From Hymenobacter latericoloratus (GTDB lineage: Bacteria; Bacteroidota; Bacteroidia; Cytophagales; Hymenobacteraceae), in assembly GCF_014199535.1 (NCBI RefSeq), contig NZ_JACHNV010000001.1:930001-994000 (forward strand): a stretch of DNA of 64,000 bases, given 5' to 3'. Numbering within the stretch: position 1 is the stretch's first letter; the number at the start of each line of letters is the position of its first letter. The translations under genes were made by a program, and so were the position numbers. Shown in pieces: positions 25,343 through 34,322 of the stretch. Under the pieces are notes generated by a model. It had not been told where the DNA came from. It did no database searches and worked only from the letters and a program-made list of their open reading frames with translations.

Positions 25343-26632
25343 ATGCGCTACGGCTCTATTTCGCCCGATCTGTTTGTTGAAAACCGCCGCCGCTTCACCC
25401 AGCAGCTGCCGCCCGCGTCCCTGGCCATCTTCCACTCCAACGACATCATGCCGACCAACGCCGACGGCACGATGCCCTTCCGCCAGAACAACGACCTGTT
25501 CTACCTATCCGGCGTGGATCAGGAGGAAAGCATCCTGGTGCTCTTCCCCGACGCCGTGCTGCCCCAGTACCGCGAAATCCTGTTTCTGAAGGAAACATCG
25601 GAGCATATTCTGGTCTGGGAGGGCTACAAGCTGACCAAGGAGCAGGCCCGGGAGCAAACCGGCGTGCGCACCATCCTGTGGCTCGACTCCTTCCAGACGG
25701 TGCTGCCCGCCCTCATGAACGAGGCCGAAAACGTGTTCCTGAACACCAACGAGCACATCCGCTCCGTGGTGGAGGTGGAAACCCGCGACGCCCGCTTTAT
25801 TAAGTGGATCCGGGAGGCCTACCCCCTGCACCAGTACCGCCGCGCCGCCCCCATTCTGCACCATCTGCGCGCCATCAAGAGCGAGGAGGAAATCCGGCTG
25901 ATGCGCCGCGCCTGCGACATCACCGAAAAAGCCTTCCGCCGCCTGCTGGGCTTCGTGCGGCCGGGCGTGATGGAGTACGAAATCGAGGCCGAAATCTTCC
26001 ACGAGTTTCTGCGCAACGCCTCCCGCGGCCCGGCCTACGGTTCCATCATTGCCAGCGGGGCCAACGCCTGCATCCTGCACTACGTGAGCAACGACCGGCC
26101 CTGCCAGGACGGCGACGTGCTGCTACTGGACTTCGGGGCCGAGTACGCCAACTACGCCGCCGACCTCTCGCGCTCCATCCCCGTCAGCGGCAAATTCACG
26201 AAGCGCCAGCGCGACGTGTACGAGGCCGTGCTGCGCGTTATGAAATTTGCTACCTCCCGGCTGGTGGCTGGCGGTAACATTGAAGAATACCACGCCGCCG
26301 TGGGCCGCCAGATGGAGCAGGAGCTCATTAAGCTGGATTTGCTCAATGAGTCCGACGTAAAAAACCAGGACCCCGCCGCTCCGCTTTACAAGAAGTATTT
26401 CATGCACGGCACCAGCCACTACCTCGGCCTCGATGTGCACGACGTAGGCGCCAAGTACCGCGTGTTCGAGCCGGGGATGGTGTACACCTGCGAGCCGGGC
26501 ATCTATATCCGAGAGGAAGGCCTTGGTATCCGGCTGGAAAATGATATTCTCATCACCAAATCCGGCAATGAGGACCTGATGAAAAACATCCCGCTGGAAG
26601 CCGCCGATATTGAGCGCCTGATGCAGCGCTAG
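25343..26632 (+). CDS. Aminopeptidase P family Xaa-Pro peptidase (M24B)
   Basis: A 429-residue cytoplasmic metallopeptidase removing N-terminal residues next to proline. The N-terminal creatinase-like domain (about 1-165) includes MPFRQNNDLFYLSGVDQEES. The pita-bread catalytic domain carries the five dimetal ligands: D in LLLDFGAEYANYAADLSRS (two aspartates), H in HGTSHYLGLDVHD, E in YTCEPGIYI and E in GIRLENDILI. ATG 25343 is used because family similarity (MRYGSISPDLF) begins there. No signal peptide is seen. A terminator hairpin follows at 26675. Confidence 0.93.
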   Translation: MRYGSISPDLFVENRRRFTQQLPPASLAIFHSNDIMPTNADGTMPFRQNNDLFYLSGVDQEESILVLFPDAVLPQYREILFLKETSEHILVWEGYKLTKEQAREQTGVRTILWLDSFQTVLPALMNEAENVFLNTNEHIRSVVEVETRDARFIKWIREAYPLHQYRRAAPILHHLRAIKSEEEIRLMRRACDITEKAFRRLLGFVRPGVMEYEIEAEIFHEFLRNASRGPAYGSIIASGANACILHYVSNDRPCQDGDVLLLDFGAEYANYAADLSRSIPVSGKFTKRQRDVYEAVLRVMKFATSRLVAGGNIEEYHAAVGRQMEQELIKLDLLNESDVKNQDPAAPLYKKYFMHGTSHYLGLDVHDVGAKYRVFEPGMVYTCEPGIYIREEGLGIRLENDILITKSGNEDLMKNIPLEAADIERLMQR

Positions 26633-26674
26633 CCCCCGCCACAGACGCCGGTAAGTAGAATGTAGTACCCGAAG

Positions 26675-26708
26675 GAAGACGCTTCAGCGAAGAAGCGTCT
26701 TCTTTTTT
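26675..26708 (+). terminator. Rho-independent terminator after the Xaa-Pro peptidase
   Basis: GAAGACGCTTC pairs with GAAGCGTCTTC and is followed by seven T. The rest of the gap 26709-26971 is A/T-rich and contains no supported gene; it must hold the promoter of the OmpA-family gene (TAATTTCG at 26959-26966 is a weak candidate). Confidence 0.85.
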
Positions 26709-26971
26709 TACAGTTTATTTTATTGACCTTATCCTAGAAAAAGTTTTCCTGTTGAGCTGCAAGTACAATAGTGCCTCATATCATCCTGCTCGAATATAAT
26801 TAACTGAATATGTAGGTCTTGAACCAAGAAAAATACGTCCGAAAATGGCTTTTCACTAGTGCTGGGGCAACTTTATTAGCCAAGGGTAGGTATAGGCGGA
26901 TAGTTCGGATGCATCTGATCTGAACGGTGGCGGCTTCCGCCTGTGCAATTCTTCCACCTAATTTCGCCCCC

Positions 26972-28453
26972 ATGAGACATCTTTTAACAACATCTACGGC
27001 CCTGGGTCTGACGCTTCTGGCGGCAGCCCCGAAGGCCCAGGCCCAGACTGCCGACCGCCGGACGGCTATTGGCCTCAATGTGAGTGCCATGCAGTACAAA
27101 GGCAACTTCGGCTCCGACTACTGGAAGTGGAGCGAAAACAAGTACGCACCCGGCATTACCATCAGCCGTTACCTCTCCAGCGGCCTCGATCTGCAGCTGA
27201 GTGGCAACTACGTGGAGCTCAAGAAGAATGCGCCGGCGGGTGCCCCCTACTTTGGCAGCAACTTCGCTACCAACGTGGTAAACGTAAACCTGGGCCTGAA
27301 GCTGAAGCTCAATAACGGCTGGGCCCTGAAGGAAGATGCCTTCATTCAGCCCTACCTGCTGGCGGCGCCGGGCCTGACGTACACCAGCCGCGAAGGCACC
27401 ATTTTCCGCAACAACCAAAGCATCAACACCGACCAGGATAAGAGCTACTTCGATTTGTTCGGGGCCGCTGGTATCAACTTCCGGTTGGGCGAGGGGGTAG
27501 GCTTGTTTGTGCAAACCGGCCAGCATATTCCGCTGAACGCCAACCTCGACGGCGACCCCGCCCGCGACGACAACAAGTGGGACGACAAGTTCCTGCAGCA
27601 TACCGTGGGCCTGAACTTTGCCCTGGGTAAAGCCAAGGATACCGACAACGACGGCGTTTCGGACCGCAAAGACAAGTGCCCCGACACGCCCGCTGGCGTA
27701 TCAGTGGACGAAAACGGCTGCCCGCTCGATGGCGACAAAGACGGCGTGCCAGATTACCAGGATCAGTGCCCGACGGAAGCCGGTACGGCCGCCATGCAAG
27801 GCTGCCCCGACCGTGACAACGACGGTGTGGCGGATAAAGACGACCAGTGCCCCGACCAGGCTGGCCTGCCCGCCCTGCGCGGCTGCCCCGATGCCGACGG
27901 TGACGGCGTAGCGGACCAGAACGACAAGTGCCCCGGCACGCCGGCTGGTACCCAAGTAGATGCCAACGGCTGCCCGCTGGTAGTGGACGCCGACGGTGAC
28001 GGTGTTCCGGACAACGCCGATAAGTGCCCCGATACGCCCCGCGGTGCCCGCGTAGATGCCAACGGCTGCCCCATGGAAATTGATCCGGGCGTGCGTAAGC
28101 TGGAGCAACCCATCCGCTTCGAAACCAACAGCACCGTGATTAAGCGCACCTCGTACGGCACGCTCGATAAGATGGTGAAAGCCCTCAACGACCACCCCGA
28201 GTACAGCCTGCGCGTTATCGGCCACGCCGACTCACGCGGCACCGACGAGTACAACCAGGCCCTGTCCGAACGTCGGGCCGGCTCGGTGAAGCGCTACTTC
28301 ACCGGCAAGCAGGTTGATCCGGCTCGCATCGTGACGGAAGGCCGCGGCGAATCGGAGCCCGCCGCTCCGAACACCTCGTCGAAAAATATGTCGCAAAACC
28401 GTCGGGTAGAGTTCAAGTTTGAATTCTTCATCCCGAATGCTCCCCAGCCGTAA
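26972..28453 (+). CDS. OmpA family outer-membrane protein with TSP3 repeats
   Basis: A 493-residue outer-membrane protein that anchors the envelope to peptidoglycan. ATG 26972 starts a signal peptide (MRHLLTTSTALGLTLLAAAP, then KAQAQ). Residues about 26-225 form an OprF-like beta-barrel. Then come five calcium-binding thrombospondin type 3 repeats (for example DTDNDGVSDRKDKCPDTPAG and DADGDGVADQNDKCPGTPAG). The OmpA C-terminal domain (about 375-490) holds the peptidoglycan-binding signature VIGHADSRGTDEYNQALSER and ends in SQNRRVEFKFEFF. This combination is typical of Bacteroidota and often abundant. Confidence 0.94.
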   Translation: MRHLLTTSTALGLTLLAAAPKAQAQTADRRTAIGLNVSAMQYKGNFGSDYWKWSENKYAPGITISRYLSSGLDLQLSGNYVELKKNAPAGAPYFGSNFATNVVNVNLGLKLKLNNGWALKEDAFIQPYLLAAPGLTYTSREGTIFRNNQSINTDQDKSYFDLFGAAGINFRLGEGVGLFVQTGQHIPLNANLDGDPARDDNKWDDKFLQHTVGLNFALGKAKDTDNDGVSDRKDKCPDTPAGVSVDENGCPLDGDKDGVPDYQDQCPTEAGTAAMQGCPDRDNDGVADKDDQCPDQAGLPALRGCPDADGDGVADQNDKCPGTPAGTQVDANGCPLVVDADGDGVPDNADKCPDTPRGARVDANGCPMEIDPGVRKLEQPIRFETNSTVIKRTSYGTLDKMVKALNDHPEYSLRVIGHADSRGTDEYNQALSERRAGSVKRYFTGKQVDPARIVTEGRGESEPAAPNTSSKNMSQNRRVEFKFEFFIPNAPQP

Positions 28454-28470
28454 GGCGCGGTAGCCCCCGA

Positions 28471-28507
28471 AAAAGCGGCGCGCCATGTGGTGCGCCGCTT
28501 TTTTTGT
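28471..28507 (+). terminator. Rho-independent terminator after the OmpA gene
   Basis: AAAAGCGGCGC (28471-28481) pairs with GCGCCGCTTTT (28492-28502), followed by more T. Confidence 0.87.
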
Positions 28508-28607
28508 GCCACTGCCCGCCAGCAGGGCGGGCAGTGGCGCCCGGTTGCCGGAACGGTTGTCCCGGGGCTTCGTAGAAACCCGAAAATTCCTCCTTATTTC
28601 AACCCTT

Positions 28608-29168
28608 ATGAAACTTCGTCACTTCTCCTTTCTGCTCGCTTTTGCCCTGCTGGTGCTGGCGGGCTGCCGCGCCAGTGGGCCCGGCTCGCCGGCGCGCACC
28701 GTTGCCGAGTTCTTCAACAAATACGAAAACCGTCCGGGCTTTAAGGCAACCGACTGGAGTGCCGGCCTGACTACCCGCTTCCTGCTGGGCCGCATTGCCA
28801 AAATCGGGGGCGACAACGACATCAGTCAGGCCCTGACTTCTATTCGCAGTGCCAAAATCATCACCTTCGCACCTACCACCGGCAGCGCCCGCAACCTGGT
28901 TACGGAGGGTCTGGACAAGGAGGTAGAGGGCCTGCTGGCCAACGAGCGGTACACGCCGCTGCCTATTTCCGCCTCCGCCGATAACCCCAACCAGCTGCGC
29001 TACTCGGTGCGGGAGCAGGGCGGTCGGGTTACGGAGTTTGTAGCGGTGGGCAAGCAGGACGCCGCCGACTCGTTTGTGCTGGTGTCGGTGGCCGGCAATT
29101 TCACCCGCGAGCAGGTTAGCCAGCTCTCCAAAGTGCTGCCCAACGTAATAAGCCAGACGGGTAACTAG
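28608..29168 (+). CDS. DUF4252 family lipoprotein
   Basis: A 186-residue putative lipoprotein. ATG 28608 gives a signal with lipobox LAGC (LLAFALLVLAGCRAS). The mature part matches the DUF4252 pattern of Bacteroidota (LVTEGLDKEVEGLLANERYT, then a beta-rich tail FVLVSVAGNFTREQVSQLSK). Function is unknown; family members are often near sigma factors, but none is seen here. It sits between two strong terminators and so is transcribed alone. Confidence 0.78.
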   Translation: MKLRHFSFLLAFALLVLAGCRASGPGSPARTVAEFFNKYENRPGFKATDWSAGLTTRFLLGRIAKIGGDNDISQALTSIRSAKIITFAPTTGSARNLVTEGLDKEVEGLLANERYTPLPISASADNPNQLRYSVREQGGRVTEFVAVGKQDAADSFVLVSVAGNFTREQVSQLSKVLPNVISQTGN

Positions 29169-29252
29169 CATACGCCGGAAGAGCCCACCTGAGGCGCTTC
29201 GGGCCGCCCCATTCTTTGCTGGCTGCAGCCCGACGCCCAGGTATAGCAAAGA

Positions 29253-29292
29253 CAGAAAAGGCTACCCCGCTCATGTGGGGTAGCCTTTTCTG
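29253..29292. terminator. Bidirectional terminator
   Basis: CAGAAAAGGCTACCCC pairs with GGGGTAGCCTTTTCTG. It serves the convergent genes ending at 29168 and 29312. Confidence 0.85.
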
Positions 29293-29311
29293 TGAAGTGC
29301 TGGTGAACCAG

Positions 29312-30892
29312 TTACCGAAACTCTATCACATTAACAAAAAACACCTCCCGGCTTTGGCCCTTCTCGGGGTTGACGTGCTGATAGCCCGACGCCAGAAAGC
29401 GGCTGCCGTACCAGGCCGTCAGGTGCTCCTGCTGCGTGTTAACCGTCTTTTCCGAAACGCCCGACGTGTTGGTTTGCACTTTTACTTGCCAGTCGTTGGG
29501 GGCGGGGGCCGCCTGATCTACTAGCTTGTAGTACAGGTTATCATCTTTCAGGTAAGCCATAACCAGCCGCCGGCCATCGGCGAGGGGCCGCACCCGCACC
29601 GTTTCGCGCAGGGAAAACTGTTCAACCTCCTGCATCAAAAAGGAGTTGTCCCAGAGCAGATTGCCCTGCCGGTCGAAGCCGCAGATCAGGGCGTGGGTGG
29701 TGCGGTAGCCATCGTTGCGGCGGCTGCCCAGGGGGCTGTAGGCGCGCGAAAAAGCCCCCATACCGGGATAACCGTAGTTGTAGAGGCTCCCGAAGTTGCT
29801 GTAGGTACTGCTGTAGTTGTAGCGCGGGTAATACACCTCGGCCACCAGCACGTAGCCGTTGGGGGTGGGGAGCATGTCGTGCATGAGCAGGCGGTAGCGG
29901 TGGCGGTACTGGCGGTCGGTGGCCTTCAGCCGCTCACTGCGCTGGCGCATACGCGCTACCCGGGCCGGCTTCATGAAGTCGAAAAAGTGCTTCAGGTTCA
30001 GAAAGTCGTAGTAGCGCAGGGAGCGGCGCTGGCCGGTGGGGGTTACGCCCGCGTTCAAATCGGCGGCAAACAGGCCCTGGGAATAGCGGGAGTCGCGCAG
30101 GGTGTAGGTGCCGGCCAGCAGGCGGGCGGCGCTGTCGCCGGGGCTGAGTTGAGCTTCCAGCAGGCCCCGCTCGCTGCCGGCCTGCACAAACTCGGAGTGC
30201 AGCAGTTGCCCGTTGTCGGAGAGCTGCTTGAGCTGCAGCCGCGACTTAAAGCCGTTGGTTTCGCTCAGAATCAGCTCGGCCCGTTTCGTAACGGAATCGG
30301 CCAGGAAGGTAAAGCTGGCGGGCAGGGGCTCGTACACGGAGGGCAGAAACCGGAACGTGGCTTCCTTCAAATCCAGCAGCAGCAGCGTCAGGTGCATGTC
30401 CACTTCCACGGTTACAAACAAGTTGCCGTCCAGGGCTTTCAGGTCGTGCACCTCGCGGGCCCGCTTGGTTTTGAACTCGCCGGCGCCCAACTCGCCCGTC
30501 CGGGTGTCGAAGGCCGCCACCCACAGGGTGCCTTCCGTAGTGCCCTGAAACAGAGCGTACACATCGGTGCCTTCCGCGCAGATCTGCCGGAACTCGTAGC
30601 CCCGCGGCACGGATAAGGGAACAATCTGGCCGGGCCGCAGGCGGGAGTCAAACTTCTGAAAGGTGTACTCCGTTTTGCCAGTCAGCACGGGGTCTTTTTC
30701 TACCAGTAGCACCACGCTGCTGTCTTCGGGCAGAGGTTGCACTAGCACGTCGCTGGTGTAGCGCTCCAGCGGAAGCTCCAGCCGATAGGGCTGCGCGGGC
30801 TCTACGGGGGGCTTGGGCGGTAGCTTCGAGTTCTGGGCCAGCCCTGCCGACACGCAAAGAAACAAGCTGAGCAACACGTACAAACGTTTCAT
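29312..30892 (-). CDS. Large secreted protein of unknown function
   Basis: A 526-residue exported protein with a clear signal peptide (MKRLYVLLSLFLCVSAGLAQ). The body shows many repeating short beta-strand segments with aspartate turns (LWVAAFDTRTGELGAGEF, LICGFDRQGNLLWDNSFL), which suggests a beta-propeller-like fold. It has a Tyr/Gly/Ser-rich loop near residues 355-385 (NYSSTYSNFGSLYNYGYPG). I recognise no named family or catalytic motif. It stands alone between terminators. Confidence 0.72.
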   Translation of the reverse strand: MKRLYVLLSLFLCVSAGLAQNSKLPPKPPVEPAQPYRLELPLERYTSDVLVQPLPEDSSVVLLVEKDPVLTGKTEYTFQKFDSRLRPGQIVPLSVPRGYEFRQICAEGTDVYALFQGTTEGTLWVAAFDTRTGELGAGEFKTKRAREVHDLKALDGNLFVTVEVDMHLTLLLLDLKEATFRFLPSVYEPLPASFTFLADSVTKRAELILSETNGFKSRLQLKQLSDNGQLLHSEFVQAGSERGLLEAQLSPGDSAARLLAGTYTLRDSRYSQGLFAADLNAGVTPTGQRRSLRYYDFLNLKHFFDFMKPARVARMRQRSERLKATDRQYRHRYRLLMHDMLPTPNGYVLVAEVYYPRYNYSSTYSNFGSLYNYGYPGMGAFSRAYSPLGSRRNDGYRTTHALICGFDRQGNLLWDNSFLMQEVEQFSLRETVRVRPLADGRRLVMAYLKDDNLYYKLVDQAAPAPNDWQVKVQTNTSGVSEKTVNTQQEHLTAWYGSRFLASGYQHVNPEKGQSREVFFVNVIEFR

Positions 30893-31080
30893 AGCAAAGA
30901 CCAGAAAAGATAGAAACTACAGGCTAAGTAAGATACAGCGAAAGCCGCGTAACACCTAGCCGACGCCGTACTGCGTACGGCATTTTTGCAGAAACAACGC
31001 AACGGAACCGCGCCTGAAAAAAACACTACCCCCACTGATGGCAGCGGGGGTAGCGGGTAGGTCAGAAACAGAGCCGCCGC

Positions 31081-31488
31081 TTAGCTGCCCAACTCTAACA
31101 GCACATCGAACTCTTCGGGTTTCAAGGGCATCACGGAAAGCCGCGACTGGCGTAGCAGCCCGATTTGGGTGAGGCGGGCGTCCTGCTTGATCTGGGCCAG
31201 GGACACGGGGCGGGAGAGGGGCTGGTGCGGCCGTAGGTGCACGGCTACCCAGTTGCTGCCCGGCTCGGCGGTAGCATCGGGGGCGGCGGGCGCGGCCACG
31301 GTGGCAATGCCCACTACCTGCTTGTCCGTGACGCTGTGGTAGTACAGCACAAGGTCGCCGGGCTGCATCTGCTGCAGAAAGTTGCGGGCCTGGAAGTTGC
31401 GGACGCCGGTCCAGTCGGTGCCGCCGTCGCGGGTGAAGTCGGCCCAGGAGTAGGCCGCGGGTTCGGATTTAACGAGCCAGTAATTCAA
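31081..31488 (-). CDS. EVE domain protein, probable TTG start
   Basis: A 135-residue protein of the EVE (PUA-like) superfamily. The N-terminal signature is NYWLVKSEPAAYSWADF, followed by TDWTGVRNFQARNFLQQM, PGDLVLYYHS and VVGIATVAAPA. EVE domains bind modified bases in DNA or RNA. No ATG lies close to the conserved start. The TTG at 31488 directly precedes NYWLVKSEP and is my choice, because an upstream ATG would add about 44 unrelated residues derived partly from an inverted repeat. The substrate is unknown. Confidence 0.87.
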   Translation of the reverse strand: MNYWLVKSEPAAYSWADFTRDGGTDWTGVRNFQARNFLQQMQPGDLVLYYHSVTDKQVVGIATVAAPAAPDATAEPGSNWVAVHLRPHQPLSRPVSLAQIKQDARLTQIGLLRQSRLSVMPLKPEEFDVLLELGS

Positions 31489-31569
31489 GTGGTGAAATAG
31501 TGAGAGGGTGATGAGGTGAATAGTGACAGGTAGCAGGAGTGGCGGCCGCCAACGGCGGCTATCCCGTGG

Positions 31570-31880
31570 CCCCTGGCGGCGGACTTCTGGCCGGAGGCCA
31601 GGCGTCTGCCCGCCGGCCAATGGGGCAAGTCTCCTGACTTGCGGCCGCCAACGGCGGCCAGCTCGCGCCCGAGTTCAGCCGCGCCGCTGGGGTAGCAGGG
31701 AAATGCGCTGCGAAGTTTCACTTCGCGCACTGCTCAAACAAGCATCCGGCTGTAATTGCCCTGGCGGCGCGGGCGGCCCCAACGCGAGCTGGCCGCCGTT
31801 GGCGGCCGCAAGTCGGGAGACTTGCCCCATTGGCCGGCGGGCAGACGCCTGGCCTCCGGCCAGAAGTCTGCCGCCAGGGG
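31570..31880. repeat. 98-bp near-perfect inverted repeat element (311 bp)
   Basis: The arms 31570-31667 and 31783-31880 are complementary with only two mismatches that I could find. They enclose a 115-bp centre with a small hairpin (GCGAAGTTTCACTTCGC). The arms contain GGCCGGAGGCCAGGCGTCTG. There is no transposase and no clear target-site duplication. It fills the gap 31489-31896 and could be a miniature mobile element or a dispersed hairpin. Confidence 0.88.
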
Positions 31881-31896
31881 TTACTTCACTCATTCA

Positions 31897-32298
31897 CTAT
31901 TTTACCTCTTCCACCCAGCGCACCCTCAGCACGTCGTTTTCCAGGGACACAATTTCCAGCGTGTAGTCGGGGTCCTTTTTGTCGTCGAGGGTGATGCGCA
32001 AAGTGTGGTCGTTGGTGACCGTCCAGCGGCCTTTGCGGCCCTCAATGCCATCAGTGGGGGCAATATCGTACTGCGTGAACAGGCCGTTGTGGTCGAAGGC
32101 AAAGCCCGTGCGCCCCCGGGAGGGCGGGAAAGCGTAGGTATTGGGCCGGTACACCCGCACGTCGCCCTGGTCTTCTTCGTGCGCGTGCAGCCAAGTGCGC
32201 TCCAGCTGCTTTAGCTGACTGGCGGCGCGAGGGTCACTTTGGCAGGTAGCCGCCAGGAGCAATACGCTGAGGGAGCACAACAGGACGAACAGACGCAT
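31897..32298 (-). CDS. Putative small lipoprotein
   Basis: A 133-residue protein with a lipoprotein-like signal (LLCSLSVLLLAATCQSD; the Cys at residue 19 follows AAT, so the lipobox is imperfect). The mature part looks like a small beta-barrel of the lipocalin-like type (RTGFAFDHNGLFTQYDIAP, RKGRWTVTNDHTLRITLDD). No family name is certain. It is divergent from polX, whose promoter lies about 170 bp away. Confidence 0.65.
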   Translation of the reverse strand: MRLFVLLCSLSVLLLAATCQSDPRAASQLKQLERTWLHAHEEDQGDVRVYRPNTYAFPPSRGRTGFAFDHNGLFTQYDIAPTDGIEGRKGRWTVTNDHTLRITLDDKKDPDYTLEIVSLENDVLRVRWVEEVK

Positions 32299-32470
32299 GG
32301 GTGTACGGTTTCAGGGAGGGTAAGAAGAAGTGGAAAGCGGAAGTACCCGTTTGTGTACGGCTTTCGTACCAAAGATGCCGTTGCTAGCCTGTTTTCCGTT
32401 CCCAAGGTAGTAAATAGGGGGCGGGGAATCCTGTTGGGGCCGCCCGCATCCGAAAGCCTTTCCTACAAGT

Positions 32471-32478
32471 TACCTTTG
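32471..32478 (+). promoter_or_regulatory. -7 box for polX, nearly leaderless
   Basis: TACCTTTG is an exact TAnnTTTG match ending 6 bp before the ATG at 32485. A start 4-7 nt downstream would fall at or next to the start codon. Confidence 0.5.
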
Positions 32479-32484
32479 CCCGCC

Positions 32485-34239
32485 ATGGACAACCGCGCCC
32501 TTATCCGAGCCTTCCGCCTCACCGCTCAGCTGCTGGAGCTGCACGAGGAAAATCCGTTTAAAATCCGGGCCTACGAGGGCACCGTCAATGCCCTGGAACA
32601 GCTGAGCGTGCCCGTGGCCGACATGGAGCGCCACGGCCTCCCCGACCGCACTGGCCTGAGCAAAACCGCCGCCGCCAAGGTGGCCGAAATGCTGGATACG
32701 GGCTCATTTGAGGAACTCACCCGCCTGCTCAGCATCACGCCGCCCGGCGTAATTGAGCTGCTCAGCATCAAAGGCATCGGGCCTAAGAAAATCCGGGCCC
32801 TGTGGAAGGAGCTGGGCATCGAGAGTCCCGAGCAGCTGCGCCAGGCCGCCGAAAACGACGAGGTGAGCAAGCTCAAAGGCTTCGGCAAGAAAACCCAGGA
32901 CTCGATTCTGGCCGCCCTGGAGTTTACCAGCCAAAGTCAGGGCAAGCTGCTCTACCCTCAGGCCGAGGAGCTGGCCGAAGACCTGGCCCGCCGCGTGCGC
33001 GAAGTGGCTGGTGTGGAGCAGGCCGCCGTGGCCGGTGAGGTGCGCCGTCGCCTCGAAACCGTGGAAACCGTGCTGCTGGTAGTGGCCACCACCCAGCCCG
33101 CCCAGGTGCACGAGCTGCTCGATCAGCTGGAAGGCATTACGCCCGATGCCCGCCGCAGCGGCCCCTTCGCGTGGCGCGGCACGGCTACTACCTCCGGCGT
33201 GAAGGTGGAAATTATCCTGGCTACCCCCGCCAGCTTCACCAACCAGTTGCTGCTGCACTCCGCCGCCGAGCCTCACCTCAGCGGCGCTATTGCGGAGGAT
33301 GCCCGACCGGGCCAGCCCGCTACCCTGCGCCAGTGGCTGAAGCGGGAGCGGTTTTCTACGGAGCAGGATCTGTACCAGCGCGCCGGCCTGCAGTACGTGG
33401 AGCCCGAGCTGCGCGAAGGCCTCGGCGAGCTGGCCCTGGCCCGCGAAAACAAGCTGCCTACCCTGCTCACCGACGCCGACCTGCGCGGTTCCCTGCACAA
33501 CCACAGCACCTACTCCGACGGCAGCCATAGCCTGCGCGAAATGGCCACGTTCCTGCGCGACCAGGGCTACGAGTACCTTGGCATCTGCGACCATTCGCAG
33601 GCGGCGCACTACGCCAACGGCCTGCAGCCGGAGCGCGTGCGCCAGCAGCAGCGCGAAATTGATGAGCTGAATCAGGAGCTGGCGCCCTTCCGCATTTTCA
33701 AGGGCATCGAGTCGGATATTCTCTCGGATGGGTCCCTGGACTACACTCCCTCGGTGCTCGAAACCTTCGATTTCATTGTGGCCTCGGTGCACTCCAACCT
33801 GAAAATGGACGAGCGCAAAGCCACCGCCCGCGTGCTGCGCGCCATCGAAAACCCCTATACCACCATGCTGGGCCACCCCACGGGGCGCCTGTTGCTGCGC
33901 CGCGAAGGCTACCCCCTCGACCACAAGGCCGTAATTGATGCCTGCGCCCAGCATAAGGTCATCATCGAAATCAACGCCAACCCCTGGCGCCTCGACCTGG
34001 ACTGGCGCTGGGTGCATTACGCGTTGGATAAGGGCGTGCAGCTCAGCATCAACCCCGATGCCCACCACACCAACGGCTACGCCGACATGCGCTACGGGGT
34101 ACTGATGGGCCGCAAAGGTGGCCTAACCAAGGAAATGACCTTCAACACGAAGTCGGCGGAGGAAGTAGCCGCGTATTTCGCCCAGCGCAAAGCCGGCATC
34201 AAGGCCCCGCTGGAGTTCAAGGATTCACTGTTTGGATAA
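32485..34239 (+). CDS. polX: PolX family DNA polymerase/PHP protein with degenerate polymerase site
   Basis: A 584-residue protein of the bacterial/archaeal PolX family, used in DNA repair. Domains are an N-terminal 8-kDa-like and HhH region (about 1-150; LLSIKGIGPKKIRALWKEL, KLKGFGKKTQDSI), the polymerase palm (about 160-310) and a C-terminal PHP exonuclease domain (about 335-575). PHP ligands are intact (LHNHSTYSDG, GICDHSQ, FKGIESDIL, VASVHSNL, NPDAHHTNGY). In the palm the usual D-x-D after RR..ET is replaced: residues 183-197 read AGEVRRRLETVETVL, so T195 and L197 stand where aspartates are expected. The third carboxylate region reads VKVEIIL. Polymerase activity is therefore doubtful. 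ATG 32485 fits the family N-terminus. Confidence 0.9.
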   Translation: MDNRALIRAFRLTAQLLELHEENPFKIRAYEGTVNALEQLSVPVADMERHGLPDRTGLSKTAAAKVAEMLDTGSFEELTRLLSITPPGVIELLSIKGIGPKKIRALWKELGIESPEQLRQAAENDEVSKLKGFGKKTQDSILAALEFTSQSQGKLLYPQAEELAEDLARRVREVAGVEQAAVAGEVRRRLETVETVLLVVATTQPAQVHELLDQLEGITPDARRSGPFAWRGTATTSGVKVEIILATPASFTNQLLLHSAAEPHLSGAIAEDARPGQPATLRQWLKRERFSTEQDLYQRAGLQYVEPELREGLGELALARENKLPTLLTDADLRGSLHNHSTYSDGSHSLREMATFLRDQGYEYLGICDHSQAAHYANGLQPERVRQQQREIDELNQELAPFRIFKGIESDILSDGSLDYTPSVLETFDFIVASVHSNLKMDERKATARVLRAIENPYTTMLGHPTGRLLLRREGYPLDHKAVIDACAQHKVIIEINANPWRLDLDWRWVHYALDKGVQLSINPDAHHTNGYADMRYGVLMGRKGGLTKEMTFNTKSAEEVAAYFAQRKAGIKAPLEFKDSLFG

Positions 34240-34242
34240 ACA

Positions 34243-34314
34243 GTTGTCGGTTGTCAGTTGCCAGTTGCCAGCTAGCAAAATCGCACTGGCAACCGGCAAC
34301 TGACAACTGACAAC
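34243..34314. repeat. Inverted repeat in the polX-GT9 spacer
   Basis: The arms 34243-34270 and 34287-34314 consist of GTTGTCAGTTGCC-like units and their complements, with small mismatches. They form a hairpin with a 16-nt loop. No T run follows on the plus strand. Confidence 0.6.
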
Positions 34315-34322
34315 TCACGCAT

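Noticed and set aside
31489..31620. N-terminal extension of the EVE protein back to an ATG at 31620
   Set aside because: The extra 44 residues are partly encoded by the inverted repeat and have no similarity to EVE proteins; the TTG at 31488 fits the family start.
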